Part shown: one piece after another, positions 16,502 to 22,837 of the stretch
How positions within the stretch are numbered: position 1 is the first letter of the stretch
Layout: each line of letters opens with the position of its first letter
DNA from: Acidimicrobiaceae bacterium
GTDB taxonomy: Bacteria; Actinomycetota; Acidimicrobiia; Acidimicrobiales; Aldehydirespiratoraceae
Reading direction: 5' to 3'
Length of the DNA: 38,561 nt
NCBI GenBank assembly: GCA_009835735.1
Contig: VXWX01000014.1
Location: 1-38,561 of the forward strand
Notes under the pieces: model-generated
The model's input: only the letters and a program-made list of their open reading frames with translations
Database searches by the model: none
Told to the model about the DNA's origin: nothing
Made by a program: the position numbers and the translations under genes

Positions 16502-17065
16502 CTATAGCACGAACGAGAACTTGCGGACGTCACTGCGGCTGTCCACTAGGCGCACGATCTTGAATCTCACCGACCAGTTCTCGCCGAGCGTGGCCAACAC
16601 GTAGTCGTTGCGGCTGGCGAACGGGGTCAACCGATCCTTGCGATGTTCCCAGACCACGGTCGAGCACCGAGCCAGCGTGTCTCCGTCAGCGAGGGGCCAT
16701 GCCTCGACGTTGGACACGATGCGACAAGTACGCGACGGCGGCTCCTGGGCATGAGCCCACCCGGTCTCCAGCAGCCCGATGCGGTCCTCCATGCGACGAC
16801 GGTCATCCAGCAGGTACGAGACCCGGGTACGGGGATCGGCGGCGGGGTCGAGGGGGATCCAGTACACGCAGTCCTGGGTGAACCGGTCCAGCCAGGCCCG
16901 GTAGAGGCGCTCGTCCAAGAGTCGGGCCTCATGGTGGAGGGCCTGCTCAACCGCAGGCCGCAGATCGGGACGGCCAGGCCCGCGCTCAGCCCCGTCCGGC
17001 GCGGCCAGCTCGACAAGCCGCTGGTACAGGCGATCGTCGAGCACCGACGCCGCTGGCGCGTCCAT
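16502..17065 (-). CDS. Rieske oxygenase small (beta) subunit
   Basis: A 187-residue protein of the ring-hydroxylating dioxygenase beta family (SnoaL/NTF2-like cone fold). Typical stretches are QALHHEARLLDERLYRAWLD, then CVYWIPLDPAADPRTRVSYL, then LDDRRRMEDRIGLLETGWAH, and the C-terminal FKIVRLVDSRSDVRKFSFVL. The beta subunit is structural and stabilises the alpha trimer. The start is the ATG at 17065 (MDAPAASVLDDRLYQRLVEL), which overlaps the stop of the aldolase gene by one base (TGATG). A longer open frame upstream runs inside the aldolase gene and is not real. It lies directly before the alpha-subunit gene. Confidence 0.9.
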   Translation of the reverse strand: MDAPAASVLDDRLYQRLVELAAPDGAERGPGRPDLRPAVEQALHHEARLLDERLYRAWLDRFTQDCVYWIPLDPAADPRTRVSYLLDDRRRMEDRIGLLETGWAHAQEPPSRTCRIVSNVEAWPLADGDTLARCSTVVWEHRKDRLTPFASRNDYVLATLGENWSVRFKIVRLVDSRSDVRKFSFVL

Positions 17066-17856
17066 CAGGCCGACCCGGCACCGTGGACGGCCTCGAGCAG
17101 GCGGCCGACCAGCGCAGCCGGATCGTCGGATCCCCAGACGTTGCGGCCGAAGGCCACACCGGCACCACCCGCTTCGACCACGCCGCGGGCCAGCGCGACG
17201 ACCTGGTCCTCGTCGTCGACCTTGGGACCGCCCAGGGCCACGACCGGCGCGGGGCAGGCCTCGGCCACCTCCGCGAACTCCTCGGGGGGGCCGGGGCACA
17301 TGGTCTTGACGATGTCGGCGCCCAGCTCCACCGCGAGCCGGGCCCCCCGGCTGACGTTCTCCGCGGTCCAGGGCACCGTGCGGGGCCAGCCTCCCGGTAT
17401 CGACTCGGCCATGACTGGCAGACCGAGGAGCTCGCACTCGGCGGCCAGGCGGGCCAGCCGCCCAAGCGAGTGCTCCTCGTCGGGGGTGCCGGGGAACACC
17501 ATGATCACTACGGCGTCGGCGCCGAGAACCATCGCCTGTTCCGCCGAGTAGAGCAACGAGGTCGTGTCGCTGGCCGGCGGATCGCCGAGATCGGAGATCC
17601 CGCCGTCGACCCGCAGCACCAGCCCCGCGCCCGCGAAGGCCTCGGGACGGGTGCGAGCCAGATGCCAGGTGGCGAGGACAGCGTCGGGCTGCCCTTGCGC
17701 TATCGCAGCCGCGGCGGAAGGCGCAACACCCATACCCATGTAGGCGGGATGGTCCATGGCCACGAAGACAGCCCGACCATCGGCGCGGAAGATGTGACTA
17801 AAGCGCCGGCGCTTTCCCGCCGACACCGCCGAGGCCGGAGGGCCAGCCTTGCTCAT
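17065..17856 (-). CDS. DhnA/FbaB-type class I aldolase
   Basis: A 263-residue (beta/alpha)8 Schiff-base aldolase of the DhnA family, which includes archaeal fructose-bisphosphate aldolase, LsrF and 2-amino-3,7-dideoxy-hept-6-ulosonate synthase. FVAMDHPAYMGMG holds the conserved Asp (D35). The putative Schiff-base lysine is K184 in ADIVKTMCPG. The phosphate-binding strands VVALGGPKVDDEDQ and GGAGVAFGRNVWG follow. It probably cleaves or forms a C-C bond with a phosphorylated or 2-oxo fragment. Position within the Rieske operon (23 bases after the second Rieske gene, one-base overlap with the beta subunit) suggests that it processes a ring-opened or hydroxylated product. Confidence 0.87.
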   Translation of the reverse strand: MSKAGPPASAVSAGKRRRFSHIFRADGRAVFVAMDHPAYMGMGVAPSAAAAIAQGQPDAVLATWHLARTRPEAFAGAGLVLRVDGGISDLGDPPASDTTSLLYSAEQAMVLGADAVVIMVFPGTPDEEHSLGRLARLAAECELLGLPVMAESIPGGWPRTVPWTAENVSRGARLAVELGADIVKTMCPGPPEEFAEVAEACPAPVVALGGPKVDDEDQVVALARGVVEAGGAGVAFGRNVWGSDDPAALVGRLLEAVHGAGSA

Positions 17857-17879
17857 GGGGATTCTTCCTCTCGTCCGGT

Positions 17880-19061
17880 TCAGTTGGCCGGCAGCGGCCC
17901 GCTGAACTCGTCGGCCGCCAGGGGGGTGGCCACGTCGGCTCGCACCATCTTCATCACATGGGCGGCCCTGCCCTCCCAGGTGGAGGCCGGGCCCACCCGG
18001 TAGAACGGCGAGCGCAGGTTGTTCATCAGCACCGTCACCATGTCGGTGTCCTCGCGGTTGGTGACAGCCAGGCGGTCAAGTTCGAAGTCCTGCTCCGCGA
18101 TCGACTTGTCGATCCCGTAGACGCGGCTGAAGAGCCGGGTGCGGTCCGGGGCGATGGGATCGGCCCGCACCAGGATGAGCTGCGTGGGGTAGGGCAGAGG
18201 CGTGAGGTTCGGGTAGATGTAGTCGGCGTAGTGGCCCAGGAGCTGCTCGGGGGTCAGGTCGGTGCGCCCGCCGGTGGCGTCCTCCTCGTCGGAGTGGGGC
18301 TTGAAGCCGCTGCAGGTGCGGCCCTCGAAGCGCACGATGGTGTCCATCTGCTTGCGCAGCTTGTTGAGTCGCCGGTGCACGAAGCGGACGTGGTAGTCGT
18401 CGTTGGAGTTCTCGGCGAAGGCCTTCCAGTTGATCGGGTAAGTCTGGTCAAGCTCGCGGTGGTAGCGGGTGAAAGTGCCGAACTTGTAGAGGTCGTATCG
18501 CTCGGCCAGCGGGGCGATCCACTCCGGGAACGGGGGTGCCTTGCGGGACAGGCATCCGAACACGAGCTTGTCCCAGGCCACCTCGATGCGGATGGGCGCC
18601 AGCCCGTAGTCCTCGGTGGGCATGCCCTCGGGGTACATACGGGCCCGGTCGGGGATGCCGACGAGCTGGCCGTCGATGGCGTACGCCCAGTTGTGGTAGG
18701 GGCAGGTCATGGTCTTGCCGCAGTTGCCGGCCGGCTCGAACAGCAGCCCCGAGGCCCGGTGGCGGCAGTTGTTGAGGAAGCCCCGCACCGAGCCGTCCTC
18801 CTGGCGGATCACCATCACCGGCTGGTAGCCGATGGTGCCGGTGATGTAGTCGCCGGGCTCGGCCAGGTCCTCGGTGTCGCCGAGCCACACCCATGACCGT
18901 CCGAAGACCCGCACCATCTCGAGGTCGAACAACTCCTGGTCGAACACCTCGTAGGGCTGGAGCATGGGGCTGTCGAGCGGAGCGTTGACCAGGCCCGATG
19001 TCTCGTCGACGGCGCGGCTCAGACGCTCCACCACAGGCTCGTGCTCCAGGTCCGCGATCAT
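17880..19061 (-). CDS. Rieske non-heme iron oxygenase, alpha-type subunit
   Basis: A 393-residue Rieske oxygenase. The Rieske ligands are C99, H101, C120 and H123 (NNCRHRAS ... MTCPYHNWAY). The catalytic iron site is ENSNDDYHVRFVHRR, with H224 and H229. The protein starts MIADLEHEPVVERLSRAVDE at an ATG preceded, with only six bases between, by TAGGGT, so the message may be leaderless. It differs from the 437-residue alpha subunit downstream and has no beta partner of its own, which suggests an alpha3-only demethylase or monooxygenase. It is followed by the aldolase gene 23 bases away. Confidence 0.92.
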   Translation of the reverse strand: MIADLEHEPVVERLSRAVDETSGLVNAPLDSPMLQPYEVFDQELFDLEMVRVFGRSWVWLGDTEDLAEPGDYITGTIGYQPVMVIRQEDGSVRGFLNNCRHRASGLLFEPAGNCGKTMTCPYHNWAYAIDGQLVGIPDRARMYPEGMPTEDYGLAPIRIEVAWDKLVFGCLSRKAPPFPEWIAPLAERYDLYKFGTFTRYHRELDQTYPINWKAFAENSNDDYHVRFVHRRLNKLRKQMDTIVRFEGRTCSGFKPHSDEEDATGGRTDLTPEQLLGHYADYIYPNLTPLPYPTQLILVRADPIAPDRTRLFSRVYGIDKSIAEQDFELDRLAVTNREDTDMVTVLMNNLRSPFYRVGPASTWEGRAAHVMKMVRADVATPLAADEFSGPLPAN

Positions 19062-19067
19062 GCCGCG

Positions 19068-19098
19068 ACCCTACCGGAGCGCCCAGAACCGAGTCCAA
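19068..19098 (-). promoter_or_regulatory. Putative promoter for a leaderless Rieske oxygenase message
   Basis: On the minus strand a TTGGAC hexamer (19093-19098) and TAGGGT (19068-19073) lie 19 bases apart, wider than the usual 17. TAGGGT ends six bases before the ATG at 19061, so transcription would begin at the A of the start codon. No ribosome site is visible. Leaderless messages with TANNNT-N6-ATG are common in actinobacteria. This is a prediction from spacing only. Confidence 0.33.
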
Positions 19099-19146
19099 GC
19101 AGCCCGCGAGGCTCAACCCCCGGCGGCCGGGAGCCGTCGCGGCGGC

Positions 19147-20058
19147 CTAGAACCAGTCGTATGCGTCTTGCGGCCGGGCGGACCAGCCGGAACGGCCGAT
19201 CTCGCGCATGGCCGGACCGAGGCGGCTCATCTGGTCGGCGTAGAGGGCGGCACCGACGTTGTGCCAGTTGCCGTGGCCCGGGAACACCCACTCGACCGCC
19301 AGCGTCGCCAGACGATCCATGGAGTCGGCCAGCACACCCCACGAATGGAACATGGCCCCGGCGAACACGTCCAGCTCGCCGCGCCGGTGGTTCCAGTGCA
19401 GGGTGTCGCCGGTGAGCAGCCAACGCTCTTCGATGTGGAACACGACCGAGCCCTCGGTGTGGCCGGGAGTCGGAACAGTCACCACCCCGGGTGCGACCTC
19501 GACGATCTCGTCGCCCTCGAAGACATTGGTGGCGTAGGGCGCGGCGTCGGCGTCGGCTGCGTGGATCCAGACATCGGCGCCGTAGCGGTCGGCCCAGCGG
19601 TCGGCGTCGGCCACGTCGTCTCGGTGGCTCAGCAGCACATGGCGCACCCCGCCCAGCTCATCGATCCGCTCGGCCAGAGCTCGGGTGAACCGCGGCGAGT
19701 CGGTCATCAGGTTCCCGCCGGGTCGGGGCAACAGGTACGAGTGCGCTCCGAACGATTCCCGGGCGTTGTGTCCCAGCGCATGGACGCCTGGCGTCAACTC
19801 GAACGGGAAAGCGGGCTCGGGCGGGCGGCGGGCCTCGGTGGTCCCGATGGACTGCGTCGGGCAAGCCACCGCGGCCCGCCACAGAGCAGCAGCCTCCTCA
19901 GGGTTCTCAGGCTGGCGGGCCACGAACGAGAGTCCGTCGGTGTCCATGTCGATGAGCCCGGGCGCCCAGTGCCGGGCGGCGTCGCATCGGATACAGCGCG
20001 TGTCGACGAACCAGGCCCCCTCGGCATTGTCCCGATGCGCCATGTCGATCCGAGCCAC
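19147..20058 (-). CDS. Ferredoxin-like domain fused to a metallo-beta-lactamase-fold hydrolase
   Basis: A 303-residue protein. Residues about 15-75 resemble a small, degenerate ferredoxin: DTRCIRCDAARHWAPG with C22 and C25, then AVACPTQSIG with C66, so fewer cysteines than a standard 4Fe-4S site. Residues about 90-290 are a metallo-beta-lactamase fold. The motif HxHxDH is changed to LLSHRDDVADAD, followed by TPGHTEGSVVF, LLTGDTLHW and FPGHGNWHN. The changed first motif is found in glyoxalase-like MBL proteins but would alter metal binding. The start is GTG 20058; ATG 20043 is possible. It is divergent from the permease gene (77 bases between) and lies 85 bases upstream of the Rieske oxygenase gene. 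Confidence 0.82.
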   Translation of the reverse strand: MARIDMAHRDNAEGAWFVDTRCIRCDAARHWAPGLIDMDTDGLSFVARQPENPEEAAALWRAAVACPTQSIGTTEARRPPEPAFPFELTPGVHALGHNARESFGAHSYLLPRPGGNLMTDSPRFTRALAERIDELGGVRHVLLSHRDDVADADRWADRYGADVWIHAADADAAPYATNVFEGDEIVEVAPGVVTVPTPGHTEGSVVFHIEERWLLTGDTLHWNHRRGELDVFAGAMFHSWGVLADSMDRLATLAVEWVFPGHGNWHNVGAALYADQMSRLGPAMREIGRSGWSARPQDAYDWF

Positions 20059-20135
20059 GGGGTGATGTTAGCTACGCCGCTCGGCAGTGGACCCACGACG
20101 CGATCAACGCAACGGTGCGACAATGAGAGACGCCG

Positions 20136-21887
20136 ATGACCTCACCTGAAGCCAACCAGGCCATCCGATACGAGCCGGACGAACGGTGCCCGCCGCTGAT
20201 CGCGCTGGGTGTCGGCGCTCAGGGGGTCATGCTGGTGCTGGCCACGATCGTGCTGATCGTGGCCATAACTGCCCGCGCCGGTGATCAGGACGACAGCTAC
20301 CTCACCTGGGCCGTGTTCGCATCCCTGGTCATCGCCGGGGCACTCACCGCGCTGCAAGCCAGCCGGTTCTGGCGGCTCGGCGGTGGGCACATCCTGATCA
20401 TGGGCCCCACGCCCAACTATGTGGCCATCTCCGTGCTGGCGTTGACAGCCGGAGGCCCGGCCCTGCTCGCCAGCCTCACCGTGGCGGCGTCGCTCTTCTA
20501 CCTCGGGCTGTCTGTCTGGCTCCCACTGGTGCGCCGGATCCTCACTCCGGTCGTGTCGGGGACGGTGCTCATGCTGATCGCAGCCGCGATCCTGCCCGTG
20601 GCACTCGACCGGGTCAACGAGGTGCCCGAGGCCGCACCCGCCGCGGCTGGCCCCTTGGCTGCCCTGGTGACGCTCATCGCGGTGGTCGCCCTGTCGCTGC
20701 GAGTGTCGGGGTCCTGGCGAATCTGGTCGCCATTCATCGCCATCGCGGCCGGCTGCGTGGTGGCCGTGTTGTTCGGCGCTTACGACGTCGAGCACATCGG
20801 CGACGCCCGATGGATCGGACTGCCCGGCGGCGGGTTCCCCGGACTCGACTTGACTCCCGGCGTCGACTTCTGGGCGCTGCTGCCGGCCTTCGTGGTGGTG
20901 GCCCTGGTGGGCAGCGTCAAGAACATCGGCGACTCCATCGCCATCCAGCAGGTCTCATGGCGCCGGCCCCGAGTGACCGACTTCCGGCTGGTGCAGGGTT
21001 CGCTCAACACCAACGGGATCGGCATCCTGCTCTCAGGCCTGGCCGGCACACCGCCGACGAGCGTCTACTCGTCGTCCAGCCCGTCACTGATCAACCTCAC
21101 CGGCGTGGCCGCCCGCCGTGTCGGCTATGCCGTCGGGGCGCTCATGGTGGTGCTTTCCCTGCTGCCCAAGGTGACGGCTGTGCTCCTCGCCATCCCCAGT
21201 CCGGTCATGGGTGCCTACCTGCTCACCGCCGTCGGAATCCTCTTCGTCAGCGGCATCCAGACCGTCGTAAGCGACGGCCTCGACCGGGGCAAGGCCCTCA
21301 CCGTGGGAATCGCGTTCTCGGTGGGCGTCGGCCTGGACAACCAGACCATCGGCGCAGACCTGATGGGCGAGACATGGGGGCCGCTGCTCGACAACGGCAT
21401 GCTGGCCGGTGCTCTCGTCGCGGTGCTGATCAGCCAGTTCGTGGAGCTGACTAGCCGCGGCCGTCGGGCGCGCCTGCGGGTCGACCTGCACCCGTCGGCC
21501 GTCGGTGAGATCGACGAGTTCCTCCACGGTTTCGCGTCCGACATCGGATGGGACGAGGCGGCCGCACAGCGACTTCGGTCGGCCGGCGAGGAGACGCTGG
21601 CAAGCCTGCTGGAACAGGGAGGCGACCGCTCCGTCGACGGCGCGCCCAGCCTGATCATCGCAGTCCGTCACAGCGGCACGGTGGTGGAGATGGAGTTCCT
21701 GGCCGTGTTCGAAGAGCAGAACCTCGAGGACCGGCTGGCCCACCTGGGCGAGGAGTCCCAGAGCACCGCCGGCATGGAGGAGGGCGAGATCTCGCTCCGG
21801 CTGTTGCGGCACTACGCGTCGTCGGTGCACCACCAGAAGTTCCACGGGCTCGATGTCGTGACGGTGCAAGTTAGAGAGACGGGCTAG
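20136..21887 (+). CDS. NCS2-type (xanthine/uracil family) permease with C-terminal degenerate ATPase-like domain
   Basis: A 583-residue membrane protein. Residues about 18-440 have around a dozen hydrophobic segments that follow the UraA/NCS2 plan: GAQGVMLVLATIVLIV at the start, and VQGSLNTNGIGILLSGLAGT, then INLTGVAARRVG, near the middle. At the place where NCS2 carriers have the QNxG signature this protein reads SSSSPS, so nucleobase specificity is doubtful. Residues about 445-583 form a soluble tail that looks like an RsbW-type histidine-kinase ATPase: EIDEFLHGFASDIGWDEAA, then RLRSAGEETLASLLEQG, then ISLRLLRHYASSVHHQKFHG, then LDVVTVQV. The N-box Asn and the DxGxG loop are not seen. GAGAGA lies five bases before the ATG. 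It is divergent from the MBL gene. Confidence 0.83.
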   Translation: MTSPEANQAIRYEPDERCPPLIALGVGAQGVMLVLATIVLIVAITARAGDQDDSYLTWAVFASLVIAGALTALQASRFWRLGGGHILIMGPTPNYVAISVLALTAGGPALLASLTVAASLFYLGLSVWLPLVRRILTPVVSGTVLMLIAAAILPVALDRVNEVPEAAPAAAGPLAALVTLIAVVALSLRVSGSWRIWSPFIAIAAGCVVAVLFGAYDVEHIGDARWIGLPGGGFPGLDLTPGVDFWALLPAFVVVALVGSVKNIGDSIAIQQVSWRRPRVTDFRLVQGSLNTNGIGILLSGLAGTPPTSVYSSSSPSLINLTGVAARRVGYAVGALMVVLSLLPKVTAVLLAIPSPVMGAYLLTAVGILFVSGIQTVVSDGLDRGKALTVGIAFSVGVGLDNQTIGADLMGETWGPLLDNGMLAGALVAVLISQFVELTSRGRRARLRVDLHPSAVGEIDEFLHGFASDIGWDEAAAQRLRSAGEETLASLLEQGGDRSVDGAPSLIIAVRHSGTVVEMEFLAVFEEQNLEDRLAHLGEESQSTAGMEEGEISLRLLRHYASSVHHQKFHGLDVVTVQVRETG

Positions 21888-21888
21888 C

Positions 21889-21905
21889 CCGGCCTTCGGG
21901 GCCGG
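21889..21905 (+). terminator. Hairpin directly after the permease gene
   Basis: CCGGCC (21889-21894), loop TTCGG and GGCCGG (21900-21905) form a 6-bp all-GC stem starting two bases after the permease stop codon. No U-tract follows. It may stop or slow transcription before the hydrolase-synthase unit. Confidence 0.35.
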
Positions 21906-21918
21906 CTCCAGCACCCGG

Positions 21919-21924
21919 TACGAT
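21919..21924 (+). promoter_or_regulatory. Putative -10 element for a leaderless hydrolase/PKS message
   Basis: TACGAT ends seven bases before the hydrolase ATG (21932), and no ribosome site is visible upstream of that ATG. The spacing fits a leaderless transcript starting at the start codon. The -35 candidate TTCGGG (21895-21900) is poor and lies inside the hairpin. Support is positional only. Confidence 0.28.
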
Positions 21925-21931
21925 CCACCCG

Positions 21932-22837
21932 ATGGCCTCGGAAGCTGACTGGATCCTTCCCGAGCCACTGTCGGTCCACGACGTACCGGTGGAGGGGGAC
22001 GCCACCATTACCTTGCGCCGGCACGGGAACCCGGAGGGCACCAGGCTCATCCTGAGCCACGGAATCGGTCTCTCGATCGATCTCTACTACCCGTTCTGGT
22101 CGCTGCTGACCGCGGAGTTCGACGTCGTCATCTACGACCTCAGGAGTCACGGCTGGAACGCGGCCAGCCCACTGTCGGACCACACCGTCCCCACCTTTGT
22201 CGACGACCATGACCGGGTCCTCGACGCCATCGACAGCCGCTTCGGCGCCAAGCCGCAAGTGGGCGTGTTCCATTCGGTGTCGTCCCTGGCTCCCCTGCTG
22301 TCCACCACCGAAGGTCGCCGGTTCTCGGCGCTCGTCCTGTTCGATCCCCCCCTGCGCAAGCCGGTTGAGACCCGCAACGAGTTCGACGAGGCCGTCAAGC
22401 GGGCAGCCAGGATGGCCGAGCGCCGCACCTATCATTTCGAGACTCTGGAGGCCTACACCGATCTGCTCGGCTTCCTGCCTGCGTACCGGCATACGGTTCC
22501 GGGCGTGCACGACCTGATGGCGCGAACCACGCTGCGCGAGGCTGCAAACGGCTCCGGTTACGAACTCCGCTTCCCCCGGGAGCACGAGGCGCAGATCATG
22601 GCTCATGCCAGGATCTTCGCGGTCCTGGTCGATCTGGATGCTCTGCAATGCCCGACCAAGGTGATCGGCGCCGACCCGACGCTGCCCTACTCGTACCTCC
22701 CCACGCTTGACTTCGGCGAGATGCTGACAGTGGACTACGACTTCCTGCCCGACGCCACGCACTTCCTCCAGCTGGAGCAGCCGGACAAGTGTGTGGCCAT
22801 CATGCGCAAGTTCCTGGAGCCGATCGGCCTTGCCTGA
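21932..22837 (+). CDS. Alpha/beta-hydrolase fold protein, coupled to the polyketide synthase gene
   Basis: A 301-residue alpha/beta hydrolase. The oxyanion segment is LILSHGIGLSIDLYYPFW, strand 4 reads FDVVIYDLRSHGWN, and the nucleophile elbow is VGVFHSVSSLAP. That elbow is an unusual form of GxSxG (FHSVS), with Ser in HSVS as the likely nucleophile. The C-terminal catalytic His is in FLPDATHFLQLEQPDKC. It could be an esterase, thioesterase or C-C hydrolase. Its stop overlaps the likely TTG start of the synthase by 8 bases, so it is probably translationally coupled to it. Because the synthase has no thioesterase domain, this protein is a candidate for chain release or editing in trans. Confidence 0.85.
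   Translation: MASEADWILPEPLSVHDVPVEGDATITLRRHGNPEGTRLILSHGIGLSIDLYYPFWSLLTAEFDVVIYDLRSHGWNAASPLSDHTVPTFVDDHDRVLDAIDSRFGAKPQVGVFHSVSSLAPLLSTTEGRRFSALVLFDPPLRKPVETRNEFDEAVKRAARMAERRTYHFETLEAYTDLLGFLPAYRHTVPGVHDLMARTTLREAANGSGYELRFPREHEAQIMAHARIFAVLVDLDALQCPTKVIGADPTLPYSYLPTLDFGEMLTVDYDFLPDATHFLQLEQPDKCVAIMRKFLEPIGLA

Noticed and set aside
15283-16563. Long open frame on the plus strand opposite the Rieske large-subunit gene
   Set aside because: It is the complement of a motif-complete Rieske protein and has no family signature of its own.
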